Source: Meandrina meandrites (Eukaryota; Cnidaria; Anthozoa; Scleractinia; Meandrinidae). Taken from it: 64,000 nt of DNA. Each line of letters begins with the position of its first letter. The stretch's first letter is position 1. The DNA lies in NCBI GenBank assembly GCA_963693305.1, contig OY855904.1, forward strand, positions 20,019,496 to 20,083,495, in the 5' to 3' direction. Positions 32,300 to 42,964 of this stretch are shown here, one piece after another. The position numbers were made by a program, and so were the translations under genes. The notes beneath the pieces are model-generated. The model was given only the letters and a program-made list of their open reading frames with translations. It did no database searches and was not told where the DNA came from.

Positions 32300-35200
32300 A
32301 TTTAATACGGACTTTTGCATTACTTCCTACTGGTCCCTGTTCTATTGTCAACATATCAATATAAACTATTAACTGCCTGGAAACGGGCCAGCAGTAGACT
32401 GTTCACAGTCTACTAATTTTCCGTGAAATAGTAGAAGGTCGGCCATCTTGGTTTCTTAAAGCGAAGGAAAACGGGAAATGATTGACATTCTGATCCACTA
32501 AAACTCGTACACATTTTGCTCTGAAGGTTGCAAGTGATTTGACTAAAATAAAAGTGAATTAAAAATAACCACACTGACACTTTCCACAAGGTAGACTACT
32601 TACATTTAAAAGTATATTAAGTTCACAAAATCTTACCATCTTTGCCAGTGGTGACACAAGATCTCGCAATCTTCCTTAAATCGTCCACTTTGTAATTTCC
32701 TGGTTGTGGAAGTTTTATTGGAAATCCATTTTCCTCAATAGAAGAAGAACGGAAGGATGCACCCTTAACCTGCAGGGATTCAGATGATGCACCATCAACC
32801 AGGAGGGATTCAGAGGATGAACACTCGACCTGTGAGGATGCAATAACAAGCTGCATGGATTCAGAGGATGTACCATCAACCTGGAGGGATTCAGAGGATG
32901 AACCATCAACCTGGAGGGATTCAGAGGATGTACCATCAACCTGGAGGGATTCAGAGGATGTAACTTCAAGTTGGAGGGAATCAGAGGATGTACCATCAAC
33001 CTGGAGGGATTCAGAGGATGTACCATCAACTTGGAGGGATTCAGAGGATGTAACATCAACCTGGAGAAATTCAGAGGATATACCATCAACCTGGAGGGAA
33101 TCAGAGGATGTACCATCAACCTGGAGGGATTCAGAGGATATACCATCAACCTGGAGGGATTCGGAGGAAGAACCATCAACCTGGAGGGATTCAGAAGATC
33201 TACCGTCAACCTGGAGGGATTGACAGGATGCACCATCAACCTGCAAGGATGCAGCTCTGTCGATTAATGTTGATGTGCAAGAAGCACCTGCAGCTTGTAT
33301 GGAAGATGTAGCAGTTGCATAAAAGGAACGGTAAGATTCCATTATGGTTTTTAGATCATTCTTTGTAATTTTTGAACCTGAAAAGAAAGTTAACAATAAT
33401 GAGGCTTACAGGTTGGCGATAAATCAAGTCATGAAGATGAACTCAAGGTCACAACCTTGAAATTTCTAAAACCCGATATTAAGATGTCTTACATCCACTT
33501 GTTCACGCTTAGATGCCACTAACTGTAATATTAATATTAAATCAAAAGAAACTTAATTCAAAGAGAATATCAAGATAAAAAAGACAAATTGTTGAGTACA
33601 TACTTCCTGTGCATGGAGAGGCAAAGGGAATCTTTTGCGGCCACCAGCAAGGTTTGTACTCTTCCTTACCCCATTTGGGGTCAACATAACCTATTTAAAG
33701 AAAAAGAAATACAAATCAAGTTGGTGTGGTGGAAATAAATAAATAAATAAATAAATAAACAAATAAATAAATAAATAAAAACAGATGTTAAATAATTATA
33801 ATTACTTCGGATTTTTGTATTACTTCATTCTGGTCCCTGTTCTAGATGTCCACATATCAATATAAACTTTAACTTGACTTGAAGAGGGCCAGTGGTAGAC
33901 TGTTCACAGTCCCCTATTTTTCCATCCTGATTTCTTAAAGCGAGCGAAAACTGGAAGAGTACAAAATGCTCGCATCCCCAGTGCCCCTTCTCATGGGATA
34001 GGGGTGCTTAATCTAGGGGGACCGTGAACAGTTTAGGCCAGCAGACACAAACAGTATTATAGTGTTGTATAAAAATCAAGCTGTGAACATTATGAAGTGA
34101 ATCAATATATATCAAGGCTTAATTAACCTTAAAACACTCCTCACCTACAGTGGTTATCAATCACATGCACCCTTCAGAACAAATAGTTTAGAAGGAAAGT
34201 TGAGTTTTGTGCCTGCGCCATAAATGCAAAAATTTACTCAGCTGTCTCCAAAAGGATAGGGGTTGCTACAGAACTGTTGTAGGCATTCACAAGTTAGACT
34301 ACTTACAGTACAAAAGATATTAAGTTCACAAAATCTTACCATCTTTGCCAGTGGTGACACAAGATCTCACAATCTTCCTTAAATCCTCCACTTTGTAATT
34401 TCCTGGTTGTGGGAGTTTTATTGGAAATCCATTTTGCTCAATAGAAGAAGAACGGGAGGATGCACCCTTAACCTTCAGGGATTCAGATGAAGCACCATCA
34501 ACCAGGAGGGATTCAGAGGATGAACACTCGACCTGTGAGGATGCAATAACAAGCTGCATGGATTCAGAGGATGTACCATCAACCTGGCATGATTCAGAGG
34601 ATGAACCATCAACCTGGAATGATTCAGAGGATGAACCATCAACCTGGAGGGATTCAGAGGATGTACCATCAACCTGGAGGGATTCAGAGGATGTACCATC
34701 AACCTGGAGGGATTCGGAGGATGTACCTTCAAGTTGGAGGGAATCAGAGGATGTACCATCAACCTGGAGGGATTCAGAGGATATACCATCAACCTGGAGG
34801 GGTTCGGAGGAAGAACCATCAACCTGGAGGGATTCAGAAGATCTACCGTCAACCTGGAGGGATTGACAGGATGCACCATCAACCTGCAAGGATGCAGCTC
34901 TGTCGACTAATGTTGATGTGCAAGAAGCACCTGCAGCTTGTATGGAAGATGTAGCAGTTGCATAAAAGGAACGGTAAGATTCCATTATGGTTTTTAGATC
35001 ATTCTTTGTAATTTTTGAACCTGAAAAGAAAGTTAACAATAATGAGGCTTACAGGTTGGTGATAAATCAAGTCATGAAGATGAACTAGTAATAAACTTTA
35101 CCCCAAGGCCACAACCTTAAAATTTCTAAAACCCGATATTAAGGTGTCTTACATCCACTTGTTCACGCTTAGATGCCACTAACTGTAATATTAATATTAA

Positions 35201-38200
35201 ATCAAAAGAAACTTAATTCCAAGAGAATATCAAGATAAAATAGACAAATGCCCAATTCCCTCTATGGCGCGCGCCTGCAGGGAATCACGGTAGTTGTATT
35301 CATCGTTGCTAAGTCTCGTGCATGGTTTGATGAATACATCTACCATGATTCCCTGCAGGCGCGCGCCATAGAGGGAATCGGGCATTGTAGAGTACATACT
35401 TCCTGTGCATGGGGAGGCAAAGGGAATCTTTTGCGGCCACCAGCAAGGTTTGTACTCTTCCTTACCCCATTTGGGGTCAACATAACCTATTTAAAGAAAA
35501 AGAAATACAAATCAAGTTGGTGTGGTGGAAATAAATAAACAAATAAATAAATAAATAAATAAATAAATAAAAACAGATGTTAAATAATTATAATTACTTC
35601 GGATTTTTGTATTACTTCACTCTGGTCCCTGTTCTAGATGTCAACATATCAATATAAACTTTAACTTGACTTGAAGAGGGCCAGTGGTAGACTGTTCACA
35701 GTCCCCTATTTTTCCATCCTGATTTCTTAAAGCGAACGAAAACTGGAAGAGTACAAAATGCTCACATCCCCAGTGCCCCTTCTCATGGGATAGGGGTGCT
35801 TAACCTAGGGGACCGTGAACAGTCTAGGCCAGCAGACACAAACAGTATTTTGTGTTGTATAAAAATCAAGCTGTGAACATTATGAAGTGAATGAATATCT
35901 ATCAAGGCTTAATTAACCTTAAAACACTCCTCACTTACAGTGGTTATCAATCACATGCACCCTTCAGAGCAAATAGTCTAGAAGGAAAGTTGGGTTTTGT
36001 GCCTGTGCCATAAATGCAAAAATTTACTCATCTGTCTCCAAAAGGATAGGTGTTGTCTACAGAACTGTTGTAGGCATTCTCATGTTAGACTACTTACAGT
36101 ACAAAAGATATTAAGTTCACAAAATCTTACCATCTTTGCCAGTGATGACACAAGATCTTACAATCTTCCTTAAATCGTCCACTTTGTAATTTCCTGGTTG
36201 TGGGAGTTTTATTGGAAATCCATTTTGCTCAATGGAAGAAGAACGGGAGGATGCACCCTTAACCTGCAGGGATTCAGATGAAGCACCATCAACCAGGAGG
36301 GATTTAGAGGATGCACACTCGACCTGTGAGGATGCAATAACAAGCTGAATGGATTCAGAGGATGTACCATCAACCTGGAATGATTCAGAGGATGTACCAT
36401 CAATCTGGAGGGATTCAGAGGATGTACCATCAACCTGGAGGGATTCAGAGGATGTACCATCAACCTGGAGGGATTCGGAGGATGTACCATCAACCTGGAG
36501 GGATTCAAAGGATGTACCTTCAACTTGGAGGGATTCAGAGGATGTACCATCAACCTGCAAGGATGCAGCTCTGTCGACTGATGTTGATGTGTAAGAAGCA
36601 CCTGCAGCTTGTATGGAAGATGTAGCAGTTGCATAAAAGGAACGGTAAGATTCAATTATGGTTTTTAAATCATTCTTTGTAAGCTTTGAACCTGAAAAGA
36701 AAGTAATTACAATAATGATTAGCGATAAATCAAGTCATGAAGATGAACTGGTGAAAAATGTTATCCCAAGGCCACGACCATCAAACTTCTAAAACCCGAT
36801 ATAAATATGTCTAACATCCACTTGTTCACGCTTAGATGCCACTAACTGTAATATTAATATTAAATCATACGAAATTTAATTGAAAGAGAATATCAAGATA
36901 AAATAGGCAAATTGAAGAGTACATACTTCCTGTGCATGGAGAGACAAAGGGAAGCTCTTGTGGCCACCAGCAAGGTTTGTACTCTTCCTTACCCCATTTG
37001 GGGTTAACATAACCTATTTAATGAAAAAAAAAAAAAAACAAATACAAATAAAGTTGGTGCGGTGGAAATAAATAAAAAATAAATAACATTATTAAATAAT
37101 TAAAATTACTTTGAAATTTTGCTTTACTTCCTATTGGTCCCTGTTCCATATGTCAATATATCTGTATAAACTTTTACTTGTCTGGAAAAGTGCCAGCAGT
37201 AGATTGTCGATTGAAGTCGTAGAGGTCGATTATTGAGCTAGAGGGGCTGCCATCTTGGTTTCTTAAAGCAAGCAAAAACTGGAAAAGTACAAAAATGCTC
37301 GCATCCCCAGTGCTCCTTCCCATGGGATAGGGGTGCTTAATCTAGGGGACCGTGAACAGTTTAGGCCATCAGGCACAAACAGTAGTGTTGTATAAAAATC
37401 AAGCTGTGAACATTATGAAGTGAATCAATATCTATCAAGCCTTAACCCTTAAAACAGTCCTCACCTACAGTGGTTATCATTATCGCATACACCTTTCAGA
37501 GCAAAAAGTCTAGATGGAAAGTTGAGTTTTGAGTCTGCGCCATAAATGCAAAAATTTACCCAGCTGTCTCCAAATTCAGAGAATATAATTATTATCATCA
37601 TCGTTATCGTTATCATCATTATCATCTTATTTATTTTGGAATGAAATTTAATATATTTCCATAATTTGTGTTGTTGGTTGTCATCAACAGTCCTTCACAT
37701 GTATGAATGGTCACAAAAGTATCTAGCAAATGTATGTGCACAAAATTATTTTTGTAATATTTATTTCTGGTTACAGAAAACTATTCCTAAACTTATATTT
37801 TGTTTTCTAAACAACAAGTTTTAAAGGCAGGATTTTATTGGCAGAAATGGCAGACATGTAATTATTATGCACAATAAGGAATGCAGTTTGTGATGATAAA
37901 AGGGACAAGCTTCATTTCGCCACTGAATATTTTGGATGAAATCTTAAAAGAAGTAGATTAATAGCTTATTGCTCTTCTTAAGGTGATAATTAAGTGAAAT
38001 ATTGTAAAGTACAGTCGACTCCCGATAACTCAAGCCTTCAAGGGAAATTGAAAAATGTTTGAGTCATCGGGAGTTCTAGTTATTGGGAGTTGAGAACAAA
38101 TGACCAGAAATAAGAAAAAACATTGTTTAATGTTTTTCTATTCATGCAGTGTTCATTTTAATCAAATTTAAAATTCAAGGGAGCCAAGAAATTTATTGGC

Positions 38201-38871
38201 ATTTTGAGTTAAGAAGCAACACTTTGTGAAAACGAGAGGAACCTGAACTGAACTGAACTGAACTGACACGTTTTGCAGGTTTTGTAAAAGAAAGGAAAAA
38301 GTTCACACGGCTGCTTCAAAATAAATTTAATGTTTTGGACTACAGTACACTGTTTGTTTTGACTTGTCACGTATTGACAGACATGTTTCGAGTTATTGAT
38401 GGTAAAATTATATAGAAAATGACCTGAAGGGAAACAAAAACTGCTTCAAGTAAGCGGGAGGTTTGGTATTGAGGGTTCAAGTTACTGAGGGTAAAAATAC
38501 AGAAATCCAGGGGAAATTGATTTTGGTTTGAGTTAGAGTGAGGTTCAAGTTAGCGAGAGTTCTAGTTCTTGGGAGTTGACTGTATCTATCTTTAGGCTTT
38601 CACATACATGTATATGTAGATGATTGAAGCCATTTAAGGAGAGTTATTGTCTACAGAACTGTTGAAGGCATTCACAAATTTAGACTACTTACAATAAAAA
38701 GTATATTTAATTAAGTCAACAAAATCTTACCATATTTGCCAGTGGTGACACAAGATGTCACAACCTTCCTTAAATCTTCCACTTTGTAATTTCCTGGTTT
38801 GGGGAGTTTTAGTGGAAAGCCATTTTGCTCAGTGGAAGATGAAAGGCTTCCCATGGATTGGACATTGCCAT
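31290..38871 (-). CDS. Tandem NRF1-like-domain protein with variable repeat linkers (at least 9 exons)
   Basis: Exons in transcript order: 38731-38871, 36927-37013, 36131-36691, 35400-35486, 34340-35020, 33604-33690, 32637-33377, 31953-32039, 31290-31822 (stop). All internal borders are GT-AG and phase 1. One module is NGFPIKLPQPGNYKVDDLRK..., then PKWGKEEYKPCWWPQKIPF, then SKITKNDLKTIMESYRSFY. It matches the DNA-binding/dimerisation region of NRF1/Ewg/P3A2 (DGIPVSV..., WGKESCKPIWWPEDIPW, then a helix ending IVKNCY). Four modules are present, separated by linkers of 10-residue SESLQVDGTS repeats. NRF1 proteins have one such domain. Known: the family binds GC-rich palindromes as dimers. Inference: this is a multivalent DNA-binding protein. 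The 5' exons are uncertain and the function is unknown. Confidence 0.8.
31953..32039 (-). CDS. NRF1-like repeat gene, WWP exon of module 4
   Basis: 29 codons reading YVNPKWGKEEYKPCWWPQKI, then PFASPCTG. Donor GTAAGT, better than in the other copies; the last base makes the next codon Arg instead of Ser. Confidence 0.83.
32216..32301. repeat. (AAAT)n microsatellite in an intron
   Basis: More than 20 AAAT units. Shorter versions sit at the same place in the paralogous introns (33737-33780, 35532-35572 and, degraded, 37067-37087), which supports intron duplication. Confidence 0.95.
32637..33377 (-). CDS. NRF1-like repeat gene, linker exon 3 (longest)
   Basis: 741 bp, phase 1 to 1: end of module 3, about 16 decapeptide repeats, SMQLVIASSQVEC, then the start of module 4. 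It is 60 bp (two repeats) longer than linker exon 2. Confidence 0.83.
32760..33250. repeat. 30-bp VNTR array in linker exon 3
   Basis: Regular 30-bp units of the form GATTCAGAGGATGTACCATC plus AACCTGGAGG. Unit-to-unit differences are mostly single bases. Coding on the minus strand as SLQVDGTSSE. Confidence 0.95.
33604..33690 (-). CDS. NRF1-like repeat gene, WWP exon of module 3
   Basis: 29 codons, phase 1 to 1, encoding the same residues as the module 2 WWP exon. Acceptor AAATAG, donor GTATGT. Confidence 0.83.
34340..35020 (-). CDS. NRF1-like repeat gene, linker exon 2
   Basis: 681 bp, phase 1 to 1: end of module 2 (SKITKNDLKTIMESYRSFY), about 14 decapeptide repeats, SMQLVIASSQVEC, then the start of module 3. 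It is 120 bp (four repeats) longer than linker exon 1. Confidence 0.83.
34450..34890. repeat. 30-bp VNTR array in linker exon 2
   Basis: Same unit as 32760-33250. Two units carry CATGATT/AATGATT variants not seen in the other arrays. Confidence 0.95.
35248..35385. mobile_element. 138-bp palindromic MITE inside one duplicated intron
   Basis: ATGCCCAATTCCCTCTATGG and its inverse begin arms of about 45 bp that include GGCGCGCGCCTGCAGGGAAT. The equivalent introns at 33590-33603 and 36905-36926 read straight through, so the insertion followed the duplication. A degenerate relative is at about 3520-3575. Confidence 0.8.
35400..35486 (-). CDS. NRF1-like repeat gene, WWP exon of module 2
   Basis: 29 codons reading YVDPKWGKEEYKPCWWPQKI, then PFASPCTG. 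Just downstream in the intron is a 138-bp MITE absent from the paralogous introns. Confidence 0.83.
36131..36691 (-). CDS. NRF1-like repeat gene, linker exon 1 (shortest)
   Basis: 561 bp, phase 1 to 1. Opens with SSKLTKNDLKTIIESYRSFY (end of module 1), then about 10 copies of SLQVDGTSSE, a conserved SIQLVIASSQVEC unit, SLLVDGASSE, and the start of module 2 (NGFPIKLPQPGNYKVDDLRK). Confidence 0.83.
36250..36560. repeat. 30-bp VNTR array in linker exon 1
   Basis: Shortest array, about 10 units, highly uniform. Confidence 0.95.
36927..37013 (-). CDS. NRF1-like repeat gene, WWP exon of module 1
   Basis: 29 codons, phase 1 to 1, AG acceptor and GTATGT donor. Reads YVNPKWGKEEYKPCWWPQEL, then PFVSPCTG. 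It has Q-E-L where the other copies have Q-K-I. Confidence 0.83.
37014..38730 (-). other. Large intron of the NRF1-like repeat gene
   Basis: The first 550 bp are homologous to the other inter-module introns. Then come an (ATTATC)n-like microsatellite (37580-37625) and a pogo/Tigger-like element (38012-38582). No exon was seen. Confidence 0.6.
38012..38582. mobile_element. Non-autonomous pogo/Tigger-like element with TA target duplication
   Basis: CAGTCGACTCCCGATAACTC at the left and an inverse copy (GTTCTTGGGAGTTGACTG) at the right, each flanked by TA. The TIR type and TA duplication are those of Tc1/mariner-pogo elements. 571 bp, no transposase. Confidence 0.75.
38731..38871 (-). CDS. NRF1-like repeat gene, module 1 first part
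   Basis: 47 codons, phase 1 to 1, between CCACCAG and GTAAGA. Reads DGNVQSMGSLSSSTEQ, then NGFPLKLPKPGNYKVEDLRK and SCVTTGKY. It lacks the 10-residue repeats, so it opens the array. Confidence 0.8.
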
Positions 38872-39366
38872 CTGGTGGGAGAAATGAATAGGGGCACTGA
38901 TAATTTGCCTTCAACACAACCTACACAGTTCTGATTTAAGAGTTGACTTATTTGCAGATTTACCATTTGAAACTCATTTGAACTGGATAAAACCCTTAAT
39001 TTAAATCTCCTCTCTATCTTTGAATTTCACTCCATAAGGAGAAAATAGAATTTCCAAAATGGCTCTCCATGCTTATAAAAGTGTTTCAAATGCTCAAGCC
39101 ATTTTGTGTTAAGTAGAGAAAATAAATAATTTAATTTCTGTATTAGGAAAAGAAATTTGTAAAATGCCAGGCGCTTATGTAAAAATTGACTGAACTCTAC
39201 AGTCTTGCGACATAGGCAAAAAGCCATTGCTCAAGGGAATGAGTGAGTTGAGAAAATGTGATACACATGAAGCTGAAAGTGTTTGGTTTATTCTGATGTA
39301 AAACACAGGGAAAACTTCAACAGTGTGTGGATTTTCTGTGTAACATACAGCATGCTCATGGCAAAC

Positions 39367-39444
39367 CTTTCCTCAGGACTGCTTCAAGAAACTTTCTCTG
39401 AACTTCCACATTGTCCCCAAAACCTCTCTTCAAAATTTCTGGCC
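39367..39444 (-). CDS. Tentative upstream exon of the NRF1-like repeat gene
   Basis: 26 codons between TATTCAG and GTTTGC, phase 1 to 1, reading PEILKRGFGDNVEVQRKFLE, then AVLRK. Phase fits the next exon at 38731-38871, and the peptide looks like a real amphipathic helix. The donor is weak and a stop follows if it is not used. It could also be the last exon of another gene. Confidence 0.4.
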
Positions 39445-41239
39445 CTGAATATAGGAAGATAAAAGAAATACAGTGGCCAAATTGGAAATCAGATGTTGTT
39501 TACTGGCCATTTTTCAGAGATCATGACAGGTGGCTGTTACAGAGAGACAGTAAATGAGAACATAAACAAACAAAAGGCAAATCAATAGCTCTGCATGTGC
39601 ATTTTACATCTTGATACATTCTCTAATTGTTCTCTGCAAATCAACAATGTGAAATGACCAAATTATGCATATTTTAGACATCACGCACCACGCCCGCTAA
39701 TTTTTTTTTATTTGTGGTTGAATGCTCTCTTTACATATTCAGCTGCCAGGGGCTAATTGTTAAACCACTAGATACACTGAATACATTTGCACAATTACAA
39801 GATTCTGAAAATGAAAATTCATTTTTCACAAGGCGTTGTCAAACTTGGAGTTGCTGTCGTCATCGCTTAGACTCCTTGACATAAAATGACACCACACAAA
39901 CAGGGGTATAGCATGCAATTTTTTCGTGGAGTACACACAGAAGAGGAATTGAAACAAGCACCGAAGGCAAGAGCCATTAGTTATTTTTAGGGGCTCAGAA
40001 ATGCAATTTTCTATGATTTTCTGGGTCAGTTTCATAAAGCAATACATCGAGGTTTACTAATTACAGTGTGACGCACCCTTACTGCAGCCACCCAACAAAC
40101 TTTTTTACAAGTTAGCCAATCAGAGAGTACAAGTTTTGTTTGCCAGGTCTACCTCTTGCAGCTAAATTTACACCTTCCTTTTGGAAGCATCCAAACATTA
40201 GTGGGAGCCATAACACATCATAAAATCCAACATGGCGGCATGCTGGAAATTTAAAAGCCATAAACTTTTCCATTTATTGTTATTATTAAATGTTATTTCT
40301 CGCTTGACCTGTAAAAGTTCGAATTTTGGCATCATTATAAACAATTCAATGTCAACTTGTTGTAAGAGTGGAGGTTTCCTTTAAGTGAAACCCCTACAAA
40401 CAATAAATTATAAATTATACCATTCTTGAATATATATGATTGTTTTTATTGTTAGTACATATATCCATGAAGGTTTTTTTTTTTTTTTTTTTTTGGGGGG
40501 GGGGGGGGGAGGGGCAGATCACAAACTGTTTGAGGTTTCTCTTTGGGGGGGGGGGGGGGGTCATCATTTTTGCTGTTGTCAGAGGGGGATTACATAAAGT
40601 GGAGCCATACAAAATTCCCCCTCACTCCTCCAAACCACAAAAAATGAACACTCGCCAACAGGGTCCTACTGACCTTATATGGGCATGGTGCAAATTTGTT
40701 GAATGACAATCACCATTTCATCTAAAGGAAATTTAAGTGGGTTTTAATACTTTTAGGTGACCCATTAAACTTTTGGTCATGCTAGTGGCTATTAACACGT
40801 ATCAACGTAAACCTAAGCTTCAAGCTACCTTCGCAAATTACGTTTCCACCTCTCAGGTATATGACACATGCTGGAGTTTGCATCTTGTCATACCACTTCT
40901 TCAACTAAAAGGGAAAAAAGCCCATCAAACGGTTATTCACACAAATGGAATCAGGGCTGTTTTTACTAGTCTTGCAACCACATTCCCTGGGTGAACAAGG
41001 TCAGAATGCACTCAACTTGCTTGGGAGTCTGTGCATGTTCAGGGCTACAGGAGGTTCAAGGGAAATGCCTAGCTGGGCACAGGTAGACAACTTTCTGTTT
41101 GTGTGGGGCATTTACTACCGACTGGAACTTGAGACTTCATCTTTTAGGTGATTTGATTGGTCAGTCAGTCTCAAGCAAAACATCTTTTAAAATTAAAAGT
41201 ACTTTGCATTGTGCAGCAAAACTTACATAACTGTCCCAG
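39445..41239. other. Non-coding stretch
   Basis: Contains T-run/G-run low complexity at 40471-40560. No supported gene; probably intron of the NRF1-like repeat gene. Confidence 0.4.
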
Positions 41240-41540
41240 ATTGGTGAGAGAAACGACGTATATTGCCATTAGTCCGACCAACCCTTGAATATGGAAGTGC
41301 CGTGCATGGGATCCCTACTATAAGAAGGATATTCAAAAGCTGGAGAGAGTTCAGAGAAAGGCAGTGCAATTCTGCGTGAGCAGCTACAACACCTATGCAA
41401 GCGTGACAGATAAGCTTTAAGAACTTAACTAGGTAACCCTAGCCACTAGAAGGAAAACTGCCACGAACAATCAATGAATGGAACTCCCTTCCAGAGGATA
41501 TTGTGAATACATCTGTAATTAAAACTCATAGCTTTTAATA
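41240..41540 (+). mobile_element. Non-LTR retrotransposon RT fragment (C-terminal part)
   Basis: Two frames together give RPTLEYGSAVH, then WDPYYKKDIQKLERVQRKAV and SSYNTYASVTDKL. This is the typical segment after the RT domain in jockey/CR1-like ORF2 (EYASPVWDP, then I-KIE-VQRRAARF). Frameshifts and stops show it is dead. Confidence 0.75.
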
Positions 41541-42050
41541 TTTCAATTTATTTATATTTAGTTTTATTTAGATTTTTAAGTCATCTTTACATTAATGGTT
41601 CGATAGAGTTTGAGAAAAGGTTTATTGAGTTGCAAGTGGTGTTTTTTGTCATTCAGAGATGTCTAAGCCATTCTTCAGCATTCCGGACAAAGGAACGGCA
41701 TATAATTATATAAAACACTCACTTCCCCTTAAACCAATTTTTCAAATTGTCAGTTGAGTCTTACTTATCAACATGAATGAAATTATAGTGTGACTATTCC
41801 AACCAAGGCCACCCAAACAAATTCTTTGCAAACTGACCTGCAGCATTTGCTTGTTGAAACAATAAAAATTGTCGCAAATGTACTGATTCTGTGGTGCGCA
41901 GCTTGCTTAAATCGCTTATTTGTCAAAAATGTTTTGTAAACATCCAAGATTTTCATTCATTTAATTTGCAAAGAATTTGCTTGGGTGGCCTTGGTTGAAG
42001 TAGCCGCATTGTAAATTTGCACTTGACATAAATGACACTTGTAAACTTAC

Positions 42051-42161
42051 CCTCTTCTTCACCTGTGTAGCGAACATCTGATTTTGATTTTTTGATCTTT
42101 TTAAGGCAGGATGCTGTTCCTTGTTGTCTTCTTTCAAAGCATTAGAAGTTCTAGATCTCTG
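42051..42161 (-). CDS. Possible exon rich in Lys/Arg (minus strand)
   Basis: Between TTTCAG and GTAAGT. One frame gives a nuclear-localisation-like peptide, SNALKEDNKEQHPALKRSKN, then FATQVKKR (phase 0 to 0). Another gives KKIKKSKSDVRYTGEEEG and would join the 39.4-kb exon in phase 1 but has a stop upstream. Only the good splice sites support it. Confidence 0.3.
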
Positions 42162-42214
42162 AAACATAGTTTTAGAGATAGATAAGAATAGAAAACCATG
42201 CAGTCCACTAAGAG

Positions 42215-42953
42215 CATCCTCGAAAACCCAGGGCATCAAAGGGATGGGAAGGGAAGGAAGAGACTGGGAGCGGGAAAAAAGGAGAGGGGAGGAGAGGGGA
42301 AGGGAAAGGGGAAAGGGGAAGCCCTGGGAAGCTTCTCTATACAGATCATTTCTCGATCGAAGAGCAAACACCATTAGTGAGGTGTGAAACAGAAGCGCTC
42401 GTATGACAAAAGAGACCGGCGAGGTTCAATTAGCACCTTCAAAACTGCACAGCAAGATATGTCTACTGACCAGATGATATCTGGCTCTTCGATTTCTTGC
42501 TTGCGTTCCGACCATTTAGAAATTTTCAGTCTGCTTTTCTTTGTTTAAGTTTTTTGTTTAATACAGTTTAGATTGGTAGGACTGAAATATTCGAGTAATG
42601 ACGAAATAAATATAGTGTCCGCGTGATGTCAAATTCTATTCTTTTGAAGGTGTTGCAACGCGTGTGCCATGTCATCCGCTAATGTTTACAATGCTAATTC
42701 GTCCGTAATTTGAGAGTTCGTAATGACTTCCAAATAGTGTGATCGCTTTTCATTGGCCTCATTTTAAATTTAATTAAAAATGAGGTCAATAACGGCTCAG
42801 AAAAGTAATTGATCGAGAAATGATCTGTATAGAGAAGCTTCCCAGGGTTCCCTTTTCCCCTTTCCCTTCCCCTCCCCTCCCCCCTCCTTTTATCCCGGCT
42901 TCCAATCTCTCCCTTCCCTTCCCGTCCCCGTTGAAGCCCTGGGTTTCCAAGGA
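42215..42953. mobile_element. Foldback element with polypurine arms and 11-bp target duplication
   Basis: Ends TCCTCGAAAACCCAGGGC and inverse TCCTTGGAAACCCAGGGC. Each arm runs about 150 bp through GGGAAGGG-type purine (or its complement) to GCTTCTCTATACAGATCATT. TCCACTAAGAG occurs at both flanks (42204-42214 and 42954-42964). The centre of about 430 bp is unique. No ORF. Confidence 0.82.
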
Positions 42954-42964
42954 TCCACTAAGAG

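Noticed and set aside
32760..33250. Regular 30-bp repeats resembling a CRISPR array
   Set aside because: Units abut without unique spacers, they are translated in frame as SLQVDGTSSE, and the locus is a spliced animal gene.
32855..34866. Plus-strand open frames of SEDVPSTWRD or GFRGCTINLE repeats
   Set aside because: They are antisense shadows of the minus-strand VNTR, lack the flanking conserved modules and have no splice sites of their own.
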